From Oxytricha trifallax (Eukaryota > Ciliophora > Spirotrichea > Sporadotrichida > Oxytrichidae): a stretch of 64,000 nt of DNA. The notes beneath the pieces are model-generated. The model had not been told where the DNA came from. It ran no database searches and saw only the letters and a list, made by a program, of their open reading frames with translations. The translations under genes were made by a program, and so were the position numbers. The stretch spans positions 1 through 64,000 of the forward strand of contig ARYC01000474.1 in NCBI GenBank assembly GCA_000711775.1, in the 5' to 3' direction. The stretch's first letter is position 1; each line of letters begins with the position of its first letter. This document shows positions 12,600 to 22,989 of the stretch, piece by piece.

Positions 12600-13225
12600 A
12601 AATGAGTAGGAAGTTAAACAGCCCGCCATAGAGAATTAATTTAAACCAGACAAAGTTGACTATTAATGCAAAGAATTGCAGAAAGTTTTCTCCAAAAGTC
12701 ATCTTACGAGAGACACTTGAGAGATATAAAAGAAGATATGCCTAAGTTATATCACATGCATTTAGAAAGCTGATAAGTATATCTATGAGTGAGTTCTGAG
12801 AGAAGCTATATTCTCTTACCTTAAAGTGCACTTCTAAAACATACACAATAAAAGTTTTGAGTTGTCAATAAACATACAGGATTAATAACCCTTAAAAACA
12901 TAAGTTCAAGATATCCTGCTTAATCACTTAGGGTTGAGGTACGCATAATTATGAAAGCAGTCAAGAACCTCCCAGTCTGTGAGATGAATAAATTTCTGGT
13001 AATAATTGAGTCGATAAAGATTCCTATATAAAAAATTATATTATTTAAAAAGATTCTTGCCTTAAAAGCTACTTCACTCTTGAGGTTAAATTTGAGAATA
13101 TAGTTATCACATTTGAAAAATATGCCTATAAAAATATATCAATTCAAATTACTTTCTGATGATTAGTTGTAAATGGAATTTGCTAATGAGTATTATGCTT
13201 TAAAAAGCAGAATTTAGAGAGTGCA
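12600..13225 (+). pseudogene. TBE zinc finger-kinase gene remnant
   Basis: Begins in the zinc-finger region (codons for a Cys-Lys-Glu-Leu-Gln finger start near 12657) and runs toward the kinase N-lobe (GAATTTGCTAATGAGTATTA at 13178-13197, equivalent to about 42030-42060 on the opposite strand of the complete copy). It stops at the junction with the next TBE at 13234. Degenerate, with small deletions; no continuous frame. Confidence 0.6.
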
Positions 13226-13372
13226 GTCATATTCAAAACCCCAAAACCCCTTAGTGAGGTTTATAAGTGCTTTGATTTGTAGGGTATAGTTGGGGTCTTA
13301 TTGGGGTTAGTAGAGAAAACGCAGGTTTTTTATGAATTTAATGAATATTTAATGAGTATTATTGTATTTAAT

Positions 13373-14820
13373 TCAAACAAATTTTATCTGCTTATCTTTG
13401 TGATACCTCTTGAATTTAGCAGTCTGTAGTTGTTCTAGTATATCATCTAATGATTATCTTGGATATGCTGGAGCTTTTACGATGACCATCTCAACTATCT
13501 TCTTAATTTCATTGCATATTTCATCTTGCTTAATATGTTTAGCAGCCAAACTTATTGATTATTTCTCATGTTTTGTTCCAAAGTATGACATACTTTCCAT
13601 ATCGCACTCTAAGATAATTGCAGCTACCGCCCAAACATCCCATTATACAGAGCCATTTGTCCATTTCTCTCTTATAGGGAAGTATCCTGGAGTGCCTAAA
13701 ACCTTAGCTAAAGTCACTATCTCTTGTCTTATTGCTCTGTTGAAATCTATGACTACTACTTCTAAAGGGCAGAGATTTAGCATTACATTTTCTGGCTTCA
13801 AATCTCTATGAACATACCCTAGATCATGGAGCTCTTTCACACCCTTAGTCATATCTGTGAGTATCTCATTCAAATCATCAGGATATCTATTATGGTAGAG
13901 ATACTCTCTTAGAGTCATTTCAAATTTCTTGAGTCTCAAAGCAATAAAACCATGACCAAGTATAACTCCGTCAAGCTTAGCTAAGTTCTTGCATTATCTT
14001 TTCAAAGCCTCTCTCAGTACTATGTATTCATTTGCAAACTCATTTTAATATTGCTCGTTCTTAATGAGATACTTGAATGGATATACCTTGTATGCGAATT
14101 CATCAACAACTATAAGTTTTACCTTGTTAGGTACGTCAATATTCAAATAGTTTTCAATACAGCTGCTTATGTCGACTGCATTTAATGCAGGTATATACAT
14201 TGCTCTCTCTTATAAGCATGCTATATACATACCATTTGCTGGTTGGTTCATTGACTCAAACCGCTTCTATCTCTTAAATCTCTCCTACTGTTCTATTTGT
14301 GAATCAAGAGAGTTATTTTTTCTTTTAGCAGGTACAAGCTTTTAAGTTTCCTCATCTTTAATCAGAAATTCGCTTAAATGATGCTTTTGCATATATCTCT
14401 TTACTTTAGCTGAGTGAGTATAAGACTTCATGAAGGTAGTGCATTAATATCTACCATCTACTTATCATGCTTGAAGCAGATCTTAGCTCTACCAGAGTGT
14501 ACCTCTTTAATGTGTCTCTTCAAGCTAGACTCAGTTGAGAAGAAATTTTAGCAATCTTCACATTAAAACGTTTTAATTTTATCTATCGGTTGCTGTTCCT
14601 TATCTTCCTCAACCAATTCAACTTATGTTTAAACTCCCATCTCAGCACTCTACTTCTTGTTTTAAACTTAAATTTTAAAGACCTCAGCTTCAAACTCTAG
14701 AGCTCTTAGCTCTACCTCCTTTTCAATATAAATTACTTCTGGTTTCTTGGAGGAACCAAAGTTGAGCAATGATTAACCTGTTCCAAGAGAAACTGCCTTA
14801 CGATTTAAGTTAGCCACCAT
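13373..14820 (-). CDS. TBE zinc finger-protein kinase (57-kDa protein)
   Basis: About 482 codons from ATG 14820-14818 to TGA 13375-13373, with TAA/TAG as Gln. The N-terminal part is charged and probably helical. Two C2H2 zinc fingers lie at about residues 85-150 (14440-14580). The C-terminal half is a protein kinase-like domain: Lys-rich N-lobe (EFAYKVYPFKYLIKNEQY), catalytic loop HRDLKPEN (13825-13850), then IDFNRA where most kinases have DFG, and an APE-like GTPGYFPIREKW segment. The frame appears intact throughout, unlike the copy at 27371. Function in TBE biology is not established. DFN instead of DFG is shared with the type-A gene, so it is a family trait rather than damage. Confidence 0.85.
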
Positions 14821-15388
14821 GTTTAAATTCAAATTTAAATTTCTATTATTAATAAGTAAAAACCTCACTGGCTATACTAACTTTGTATAGGAGCTGGCAC
14901 TGCAACAACAATGGTTGATTCTTAGGTGTTAGACATCATATTTATACTTAGTTTATAACTATAGATTTTCTAATTTTATGCTTAATATTTTTAATTTTGG
15001 TACCAACTGAGAATAAATTCAGGTCGGTACTGGTACCAATTAGGTTTTGAACCATTTTGAACTTTTCCATTAAAACCTTATTAGTTTAAAACTAGGTACT
15101 AATTAAGTATTGGTACTATTAAATTGGTACCAATTAAATTTAAACGAATTTAGTACCGGGACAAATCAAATTTAAACAAATTTAGTGCTAATTTAATTGA
15201 ACTAAATTGAATAAAAATGGAGCTCCATCTCTGAACTTTGTTACAGCTTCTGCCAGCTTTCTCCACGTATCCTTACCAGGTTGACCTCCTATAAGATGCC
15301 CATATTTAATTCTAAGATTTTTAACAGTAGGATCCAGAAACTCTGTATATTAAAATTTGAAACTCAATAACAAGAGAAGGAACAAGGA

Positions 15389-16176
15389 TGGAATCTATAA
15401 GTACTGCAATGAAGAGGTTGAAGCTTAAGAAATGATCTCAAGATTTAGAAGCAAGGAAGATCTCTATCGATACCTCACTTAGCATGGTAAGCATGTGAAA
15501 TATACTCAATCATATGCTATAGTGGGTTTATTCCTTCCAACGATGGAAGGTACCAAAATTTCATTCTTAAAAGCTATACTCTGCGATGAGAAGAAAGCTT
15601 CAAAAACAGTGAAATAAAGTTGATAGATATACCAAACTACCCAGAGATTTCAGTCACTAATCTCTACGAGGATGCGATGAAAGATGAAGAGGTGGTAGTT
15701 TATCTTCCTACCAAGAAACAACTCTCTAACAAGCTTCCAGAAAGGAGCTTCTTCTTTGGAGTTCTTGGCACTTTAAGAGAGAGTTATCTCAGAGAGATCA
15801 TTGAAGAAGCTCACAAAAAACGCTACTCTATTTCTCCTGAAGATTAAAAGAAGCAAGGCACACTAATAAGCGAGACCTGGCTCGCTGAGCTTAAGAAGCA
15901 CCCATTCCTCTCTAGTAATCTTTGATTCATAACTTTGTAGGGAAACCTGGAACTGGTATATTCCTAATGAAAGAGCATGCGAAGGTTCACAGAGAGAGAA
16001 AGTCATAGACTATTTATGAAGTGAGCAAAAGACTTTATAAAGATGTCTAAAAGCTAGAAGAAATGAACATAGATGCAGGAGCTGGCACAAAGAGAAGAAA
16101 TATGGGTCCAAGCAAGCCTTAAGAAGAGGAGAAGAAAGAGAAGCCAAACCCCTTTATGGGCCAATTTAATATGTGA
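15389..16176 (+). CDS. TBE 22-kDa protein gene, with two small introns and an N-terminal frameshift
   Basis: ATG at 15389, TGA at 16174-16176. Reading needs removal of two introns found at the same places in the other TBEs. Intron 1 (about 15491-15528, GTAAGC...TATAG) joins QH to VGLFLP. Intron 2 (about 15918-15943, 26 nt, GTAATC...TTGTAG) joins S to RKPGTG. Near 15415 one base is missing relative to the minus-strand copy at 26804, giving TGA after 15 codons if the first ATG is used; an internal Met (ISRFRSKED) would restore most of the protein. Lysine-rich C-terminus. No known domain recognised; role unknown. Confidence 0.75.
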
Positions 16177-16182
16177 ATATAT

Positions 16183-17244
16183 TCATTCGTTTAAATCTAA
16201 AACTTATTTATAAACATTCATTCTTCCTTCTCTCGCACAAACTGTTGTCTTATCTACGCTTACTCTCTACAGCTGCTTTGAATCAAGTCTACTGTATCGA
16301 TAGGCAAGTCATGCATAAGATGATACATCAGCAGCTTCTTGTAGTGAGTCTTGATTTAACTCCAGTAGAATTCTATTCCATTAAATTAAGGACTATAAGG
16401 AACGTTATAAACAGGAGTTAAGTTTAGGTCTTCATAAGCTTTCTTAGACTCCTTAGTCTTATGAACTGAAAGGTTATCAGCAAACAGGATGATCTCTTGG
16501 TTGCTATACTTCTCTCTGAGCTTATGTAGGAACTCTATATACTACTCTCGCTTAATAGAGCGAGGGTGAATCACATAACTCTCTAAGCCTGAATCTTCAC
16601 TTATACTAGCTAAAATTGCATGGGTAACTACCTTCACTTTTTAGTCATAAACTTCTATATTATCATACTTCTTATACCTAGACTTATTAATAAAAGTGTT
16701 GAAAGTAAACACAGCTTCATCTGCATGTATGAACTTGATGTTATTATCAATAGCTCTCTGCATTTAATCATATATATAGTTTAATTATTACTATAAAATG
16801 GAACTGTAAAATCAATCACTCTCTTCACTCTGTTGACAGTCTTGAAAGTAATACCATTTCTTCTATAAATGTTGGCTATAGTCTAAGGAGAGATGCGCAT
16901 ATCAGGAAACTTGCGATGAAACATTACAGCTCGCTAGTCTAGAGGAAAGTGTGCCCAATACTTTAAAGTCTTAGAGTCACAGAGGTAGTCAATATGGTGC
17001 TGTGAGAACTTTTATTTTCTAGCAGGATGCTTTCAAGTACCAGAATTAAAATGCTAAACAGCTAACATGCAGTGATACCTAACAGTAGAGGCACTCTTGT
17101 GTAAGAGCTTTGCAATAGCTGCATAATTCAATACTGGTTGACTTAATCTATATTAATACTCGTACCATACCTAAGCTGAAGCAGTAAATCTAAATATTTC
17201 TCATCATAAATCGACCCTAAATTTCGCTAATTTCTATTTCTCAT
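16183..17244 (-). pseudogene. TBE 42-kDa transposase (type B), one frameshift and an in-frame TGA
   Basis: ATG 17244-17242, final TGA 16185-16183. DDE residues are encoded: HADEAVF (about 16720), LFVDNLSVHK (about 16470), GIEFYW (about 16375). Two lesions: near 17150 a base is missing relative to the copy at 23562 (NIDFAKPVLNY), and TGA occurs at 17035-17033 in the linker after the helix-turn-helix. The same TGA stands at the same place in all three type-B copies of this window (see findings). It converges with the 22-kDa gene, leaving under 10 bases between the stops. Confidence 0.75.
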
Positions 17245-17399
17245 TTTGTAAATAGACCTAATTTCTCTACTAACCCCAATAAGACCCCAACTATACCCTA
17301 CAAATCAAAGCACTTATAAACCTCACTAAGGGGTTTTGGGGTTTTGAATCAATCCCACTTGCTAAGTTGAGTCTATCACAAAAATTTCGACACTAATTG

Positions 17400-18137
17400 T
17401 GTGAGCCCACAGTTTATTCCAACTCTAGAAGGAAATAAAAGAGCACCCATAAAAGCAGTAAAAATGACTATATTGCAATAAAACACTCTCGCAGCTGCTA
17501 AAAAGAATAATTTCACATATTTGGAGAAAAATAAACATCGATATAGTGAAGAAGATTTAAATGTCAGAGATAATGTTGGAAATACACCGATATATTATGC
17601 TGTTTAACTTTCTCATTATTAATTCAAAAATATATTTTGAAGAATCATTCATTGCATTATTACAATTAATATAGATTATGAAACAGTTGAAACATTGCTG
17701 AAATTGGGGGCAGAGGTCAACAGCAAAAATGAATTTGGGAATACCCCACTGCATCAAGCTTTAATGATAGGGAATGGAACTAATAACTAAGATATAATAA
17801 ATCTACTCATTAATTTCAGAGCTGATCTCAAAGCCCTCAATGATATAAATTATTGTATATTGTTCATATATATTTAATTAATTTATTAAATTCTTATGAT
17901 TTCAAGCAAACACCTGTGTTTTTCGCAAGTAAAAGACTAGCAAAAGAGTTAGGTCTATAAAAACTGACTGCTAGTATAGTAAATTATAATCAAATAGCAG
18001 AGAACAAATTTGTCCTAGATGATAAACTATAAAATAAACTGAAAGAATTGAAAGATAAGTACAATTAAAGACGAAGAAGCTAAATTTATGATAATTCCTT
18101 TAAATTTTATACTTAACTAGTTAATATTGGCGAATGA
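17400..18137 (+). CDS. Ankyrin-repeat protein, 3' MDSs
   Basis: Open with TAA/TAG as Gln from the right edge of the TBE. Ankyrin-type units: DLNVRDNVGNTPIYYAV (17550-17603), then TVETLLKLGAEVNSKNEFGN with TPLHQAL (17680-17765), and DIINLLINFRADLKALND across the IES at 17845 to FKQTPVFFASKRLAKELGL. Stop TGA 18135-18137 after a basic Gln-rich tail. Between the first two repeats (17604-17673) the frame meets a TGA at 17638; this stretch must hold an IES or intron I could not resolve. CATTATTA occurs at 17614 and 17655, but removing 41 bp breaks the frame. Ankyrin repeats mediate protein binding. The 5' part is absent, presumably lost or displaced by the TBE insertion on its left. Confidence 0.75.
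17845..17900 (+). other. IES, 56 bp, pointer ATGAT
   Basis: ATGAT occurs at 17840-17844 and 17896-17900. Removing 17845-17900 joins codons LND to FKQTPVFF, completing an ankyrin-repeat unit. The removed part is almost pure A/T. Confidence 0.85.
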
Positions 18138-18190
18138 TGTATATTAATATATATTATATATATGATCAGTAGAACGATTAGCTTAAAAGT

Positions 18191-19824
18191 ATGAATACAA
18201 GTTAAAACAACATTTCAAATTTACACAGCAGAAACAACTCAAAATAGTATATTATACAGAATTCAGCCTAAAAGTAACATTTAAATCGTGATTTTTCTAA
18301 GTTATAAGGTAAATTACAAAACCTGAAGTAAAAATTAAAAATAAGACTCACAAATAATAACAATAATGATTTGACTGTGAATGTTGATAATTAATTCAGG
18401 AAAGCTCCTGACTCTAAATTCACAAGTCCCAGCACCACAATCACAAGATCAAGGCAAACTTCCATTAATAAATAAGATAAAAGTTAAGTTTCCAATTTTA
18501 ACATAAACTAATAATCTTAGGGGGGGGGTCTAAGTCGGTGCAAAAAATTTTTCAAATCCTAAGTCGGTGCAAAATTTTTTTTCACAAAAACATCAAAATT
18601 CCTAAGTCGGTGCATGATCAATTTTTGACATTATTGATATATTTTATCTTCCTACCCCACATAAAAAGTATCATTATTAACTAAAATTTATGTCTCAGCT
18701 TCTGAATCGAACTCCTTCATTAAATTTCGATCATAGGACACTTATAATATTATTACAAAAATATTTTTTCTCTGTGACAGATATTTGTTTAAGTAAAATA
18801 AAAAAATATTATTTCATATTTTAATATCTAATTACTCAGTAAGCAACAAAATTTTGGATTAAGAACATCATAATTATTCGCTAAACTTAATGTTCTCTGG
18901 AATTAAAATAAAAACCTTTGACTCAATTAATTGTCTTTTTTTAAATACACTAATCAATGTGTACGAATTTTCAATTCCAGAGAACATTAAGTTTAGCGAA
19001 TAATTATGATGTTCTTAATCCAAAATTTTGTTGCTTACTGAGTAATTAGATATTAAAATATGAAATAAAATTTTTGATTTTACTTAAACAAATATCTGTC
19101 ACAGAGAAAAAATATTTTTGTAATAATATAATAAGTGTCCTATGATCGAAATTTAATGAAGGAGTTCGATTCAGAAGCTGAGACATAAATTTTAGTTAAT
19201 AATGATAATTTTTATGTGGGGTAGGATGATAACATATATCAATAATGTCAAAAATTGATCATGCACCGACTTAGGGATTTTGATGTTTTTGAGAAAAAAT
19301 TTTGCACCGACTTAGGATTTTGAAAAATTTTTTGCCCCGACTTAGGCCCCCCCCCCCCCTAATCTTTAAATAGTGTGAAGAAACTGCCTTATTTAACAAG
19401 GTAAAATACTAGCAAAGACAGTTATAAGCAGGGATAGTAAAAGAAATAAAATTACTCAAATAATAATAAGAGTATGCAAGAAAAGCAGCTTCTGTTTATG
19501 AAGTAGCAATTTGTAGAGAATGAATATGGGGATAGCAGCTATTAAATGAATGAAATGAAATGTGAAAGGAAAGAATCATTTAGAGGCTTGTATGCAATAA
19601 AATATAACCATTTATATATTATGCAATAAATTTCCCTCTTAAATTTACATTAAAAAATATTTAATTGCAGCTCCAGTTAAGAAATTCAAAATCAACTAGT
19701 AACTTAAAAGTATGAACTCCTCAATAAATGTGTCTTAATTATGAAACCAAATAAATTTCTTAATTTCTTTATTCTTCTATTTATGCAAAATTTTTATGCA
19801 ACATCTAATTATGCATTTTACTGA
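18191..19824 (+). CDS. Gln/Asn/Ser-rich protein, split by a Merlin-type MITE
   Basis: ATG 18191 (MNTSQNNISNLHSRNNSKQ). The frame is open to the edge of the 840-bp inverted-repeat element at 18520 and resumes after it (SLNSVKKLPYLTRQNTSKD) in the same frame when one copy of the TAATCTT duplication is kept. A spliceosomal intron fits at 19590-19670 (GTATGC...TTGCAG), joining RGF to SSQEIQNQLVTQKYELL. Stop TGA 19822-19824. Rich in Ser, Thr, Asn, Gln and Lys; no domain recognised. A shared Q/N/S-rich style is common in ciliate regulatory proteins, but no function can be given. Confidence 0.7.
18520..19359. mobile_element. Merlin-type MITE serving as an IES
   Basis: An 840-bp, near-perfect foldback with its axis near 18935-18945. 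It starts with a G-run and ends with a C-run. Each arm carries three iterons of CCTAAGTCGGTGCA (left: 18528, about 18557, about 18600; right: mirrored at about 19262-19340). Flanking duplication TAATCTTA/TAATCTTT (18512-18519, 19360-19367; 7 of 8 match). The terminal motif differs in two bases from CCTAAGTCGGTACC of the transposase-bearing element at 24863. It interrupts coding sequence, and precise loss restores the frame. Confidence 0.85.
19590..19670 (+). other. Spliceosomal intron, 81 nt
   Basis: GTATGC at 19590, TTGCAG ending at 19670. Splicing keeps the frame (RGF-SSQEI). The direct repeat TATGCAATAAA (19591 and 19620) also lies here and could be an IES pointer, so an IES nested in or overlapping the intron is possible. 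Confidence 0.55.
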
Positions 19825-19906
19825 AATTCTTAAACCAATTATTCAATCTATGCATTTTCTAAACTAATATATTGCTAACCAACTTTTGAAAGATAAGTAC
19901 ACTAAC

Positions 19907-21809
19907 TCATTGCAGGTTATTTTCGATAAGTCTTAGAGTTTCCTTGACCAAATTTTCATCATAATGCTCAACAAACATAGTGCCATCGTCTTATTCAACG
20001 AAACCTGCTCCTTTCAAGATGGAAAGACCTCCAGTGATTTTACCAACTCTCTTCTGGAATGCTTCATTAAATTTTAAATAAAAACTCTTATCAACACTAT
20101 ATGATAAAATATCAATGACATATCGATTAAAAAACTTAATGTAAATTTTTATTAATTTTTAAACTTCATTAGCTTTATTGATTCTCTTGAACTTTTCTTC
20201 ATTAGGATCTTTGAGGAGATTGTTCAAATATACAGTAAGAGTCTTGAAGCAAGTTTTAGCGACACCTGGTTGTCTGTCCTCAGTGTAGAGAGTACGAACA
20301 GTTTTCAAACCATGCTTCACTAATTCAATACCTTCAATTGCTGCCTTAGCTGCAGTTTGCTGTGTAGAAACTTAAGCTGATGCCCCTCCTCCTGCTTTTT
20401 TGCCAACGTAAAAATAATAGGCAAATAATAAATTTATGCCAAATCTTTCTTCTTTATCCCTGGCAAGTTGCTCCATCATTCTCTACTTGGCCATCAAGAA
20501 CTCTTACTTTTCTCTTTTTTACAAATCCATGTTAATCTTCTGTTACTGCTCTTCCATCTTTCTCTTGACTTCCTGCATTTACTTGGTTGAGGCAATTCTG
20601 TTTATCTCTCTTTCTTCATTTAAACGCTTTTCCTCCTCAGCTCTCTTCTTTCTGATTTAGTTATAAAGTTTCATATAACATAACTTTTAGAAAAAGGTTA
20701 CACCAATTGTTATTTATAGCATGATTTGAAACTTAAAGAAAATTAACATTATAAATTTTATCTGATAGCTTCTTGAAGTTCCTTGGCCTTTTAAAGTTTC
20801 TCCTCCTTAGTCAAAGTGCTATGTTTGCTTTCAGCTTTTCTATAGTAATTATTAGAATTTGATGTTTTTCTCAATTAGAATCATGCAAATTTCACTCAAT
20901 TTATGCATTATTAATACTTACCCAACAATTTGAAGTGCTTCATGGAAATCTGCGTCTTCGGAATGATCGCTGATCCATTCTAGGGCATTTGACACAGCAT
21001 CACCAGGCTTTGACATATTCAAGAAAAGTGCCTTCTCAGCTACAACCTTTGAAAAACCCATCTCCATTAATTGAGTCACGTAGCCCTGATTGACATACTG
21101 AGAAATAGTTTCGCCAGAGTGATCTTTTAAATAAAGAAATCAAAACTAAGATTAAAAGTTTCAAGTTTTACTATAAAATATTTTATAATAATAAAGTATG
21201 TGTAAATGGGAAGAAAATGAAGATAAAATTTTTTAACATAAAATTGCCAATTTTAGTAAAATTTAAAATACTTAGTACCTTTTTATAACTAGCATTAATT
21301 ATATTAATTTGTATAATTAATTAAAAATATGTGTTAAAATTAAACCTTTTGCTAATAATTTGCATTTCCTTATTGTAATCAATGATAGTTTCTCTAAATT
21401 AAACTTGCCTATAAATAATGCTGTATTATAATATTTTAAAAATAAATTTAAATAAAATGAAATAAATCTTCACTCTTGTTTTCGATTTAATTCTCAAGCA
21501 TTTATACTTGACGATTTGCTTCATGTTCCTCATCCTCTAACTACTTAGCAAGTGCCATAGATTCCTCAAGACCCTTATCTTGAACTGCTTCATGCATTTA
21601 ACAAAAATTAATGAATATTTTTCACACTTTAATTGTATATAATTGAAATATTTTTAATTTATTACATTTCTAGTTTTTATAATGATTTGAACGTCTAAAC
21701 ATTAAACATTGTTATAATTTGTAAATAATGACGTAAAAATTCTTTAATATAGCTAGTTTAATCATTTACCTGCTTGAGCAGTGGCATCTACGTGTGGTAA
21801 TGATTCCAT
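19907..21809 (-). CDS. UBA-coiled coil-PUB domain protein (UBXN1/UBXN6-like)
   Basis: ATG 21809-21807, TGA 19909-19907. Removing five IESs (listed separately) and one intron (20840-20921, GTAAGT...TATAG) gives one frame of about 345 codons. Order: a UIM-like acidic helix (GLEESMALAKQLEDEE), a UBA domain (about residues 70-110: LMEMGFSKVVAEKALF ... NALEWISDHSEDADF), a long charged coiled coil opening with LTKEEKLQKAKELQEAIRKK as in UBXN1/SAKS1, a Gly/Ala linker (KKAGGGASAQ), then a PUB domain (NNLLKDPNEEKFKRIN to VKETLRLIENNLQ, including GGLSILKGAGF). UBA binds ubiquitin; PUB domains bind the C-terminal tail of the AAA ATPase p97/Cdc48. A role as ubiquitin-Cdc48 adaptor is inferred. No UBX domain is seen. 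Confidence 0.9.
20062..20163 (-). other. IES, 102 bp, pointer TAATGAAG
   Basis: The 8-bp pointer (CTTCATTA on plus) lies at 20062-20069 and 20164-20171. Removal joins NKANE to AFQKRVGKI inside the PUB domain. Confidence 0.85.
20401..20436 (-). other. IES, 36 bp, pointer TTGGCA
   Basis: TGCCAA on plus at 20401-20406 and 20437-20442. Removal joins EERFG to KKAGGG. The unremoved 36 bp would add a hydrophobic stretch (INLLFAYYFYV) without disturbing the frame, so this IES is supported by composition and pointer, not by frame. Confidence 0.7.
20651..20760 (-). other. IES, 110 bp, pointer ATCAGA
   Basis: TCTGAT on plus at 20651-20656 and 20761-20766. Removal joins ELQEAIR to KKRAEEEKR in the coiled coil. 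Confidence 0.85.
21122..21465 (-). other. IES, 344 bp, pointer AAGAT
   Basis: ATCTT on plus at 21122-21126 and 21466-21470. Removal joins ENKSED to HSGETISQY. The interior is AT-rich with nothing else recognised. Confidence 0.8.
21585..21769 (-). other. IES, 185 bp, pointer AAGCAG
   Basis: CTGCTT on plus at 21585-21590 and 21770-21775. Removal joins DATAQA to VQDKGLEES. Confidence 0.8.
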
Positions 21810-22070
21810 TTATAACTTTCTGACGATTTGTAAATTAATTTAATTTATAGACAAATTATAAAAGATATAGTTTAAATGATACTTTGTAATCACTAATTTA
21901 ATAAAACCAATGAGTAAGGTAAAATAATTATTTATCTTAAAATATTCATCAATATAACTTAGTTTTATTTATAGCATTCCTTATTATATAAAAGTTGTAA
22001 TTTTTATATAATATTTCTCTAATTCCCTAATTTATTATTATATATATTTTTATTAGCATATCAGAACAAC

Positions 22071-22440
22071 TCACTTTAAAACATAATTCCCTTCATAAAT
22101 TGGCAAAGAAATTAGGGTCTTCGAGTATTTATTTTTATATTGAGAGTATCTCAGATTCTCTCTTTCTTTCCATTTCCAAGTTGCGCTCCACTCTAAACTT
22201 CAAAATGTTCCCTGGCTTTATGTTCTTAGGCAGCAACATCAGTGGTACGTCTAGGATGAATATATTTTTGTAATATTATTTACTCTATTAATCGATTTCA
22301 TATGATAATATAGTGGAATTATTAATAAAATTATAAAAATAGATGTTGTGTTCTGAAGACAAAAGAATTGCGTTTCCATCTTCTATTCTGCCCACAGTGT
22401 AATTCACCTCAAATTTCTTCTTTCTTCTATTTATTATAAG
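22071..22440 (-). CDS. Small conserved-looking protein, incomplete 5' end
   Basis: Stop TGA 22073-22071. Removing an IES with pointer CATC (GATG on plus at 22255-22258 and 22342-22345, 87 bp) gives FEVNYTVGRIEDGNAILLSS, then HNILDVPLMLLPKNIKPGN and ILKFRVERNLEMERKRE. This layout, a short beta-rich part followed by LPxxIKxGxILKF, recalls DUF3006-like proteins, but I cannot confirm it. In this frame a TGA lies just upstream of 22440 with no Met before it, so the first exon or MDS is separated by another intron or IES. Function unknown. Confidence 0.6.
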
Positions 22441-22989
22441 ATTTAATCACTAACCATTTTCTAAATAAACAAGATAAATAAATTGGACGAAAAGAAGCAA
22501 AAACAAATTTAAGCAAAGTATTAGAGTCTATGTCAGGAGTGAGGTAGTAAAACTGGATGTTTGACAAATTTTGGTACAATTAAAGAGAGCGTAGAGCTAA
22601 AGCGAATCTAAAAATTGGATTCTTGCTTCCAATATACTCCAGCATAGTCAGTGATAAATTATTAAATTATTGTAATTATATTTAAATTAGCATGAAATTA
22701 TCATAGAAGTTAGTGTTAAATAAATATACAGTGTAGCTTGTGATGATTTATACCAAAGGTATGCAACTTAAAATGAAGATAAACCCGTGATCAATTCAGA
22801 TAAATAATAATAATATAGAATTTATTATGATTTTTTCCATACTTTTATCAATTTCATTTATTCAATTTTTCAATAAATATTTTATATTTGAATGAACTTC
22901 GAGAGACTATTAAACTTCAAAAAAGAATTCGATAAGACTCAGTCAAAAATAATCTGCACTTGCATACAAATTAATTAGAGAGAGGCTAA

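Larger units (their letters stand above)
10075..13233 (+). mobile_element. Decayed type-A TBE, left part
   Basis: The degraded left end is recognisable at 10075-10110 (CTCCAAAACAACTTCAGT, from a C4A4C3TTTCAGT-type end), followed by the type-A subterminal region (10160-10240). Layout is the reverse of the complete copy at 41226-45379: transposase remnant on plus (about 10195-11085), 22-kDa remnant on minus (about 11090-11960), zinc finger-kinase remnant on plus (about 12600-13225). It breaks off in the early kinase region, where the type-B TBE at 13234 begins. The remaining roughly 800 bp and the right terminus are absent beyond 17346, so the junction involved a deletion or recombination. Confidence 0.75.
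13234..17346. mobile_element. Type-B TBE transposon, near-complete
   Basis: Both telomere-like ends are present: CAAAACCCCAAAACCCC at 13234 and its reverse complement ending at 17346, with a long terminal inverted repeat of about 80 bp (CTTAGTGAGGTTTATAAGTG and onward). Cargo order is zinc finger-kinase (minus), 22-kDa (plus), 42-kDa transposase (minus), as in the type-A copy. The flanks differ: ATT on the left (13231-13233) and AAT on the right (17347-17349). The left flank is a dead TBE and the right flank an ankyrin gene, so the flanks were probably reshuffled after insertion. Confidence 0.9.

Noticed and set aside
13234..13330. Telomere or chromosome end
   Set aside because: C4A4 runs are short, paired with inverted copies and flanked by AAT duplications, so they are TBE termini rather than true telomeres.
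13410..13811. 133-residue plus-strand ORF
   Set aside because: Antisense shadow of the zinc finger-kinase gene, which reads on the minus strand with TAA/TAG as Gln.
18528..18615. CRISPR-like direct repeats
   Set aside because: Only three short iterons near a transposon terminus, mirrored at the other end; a eukaryotic germline context.
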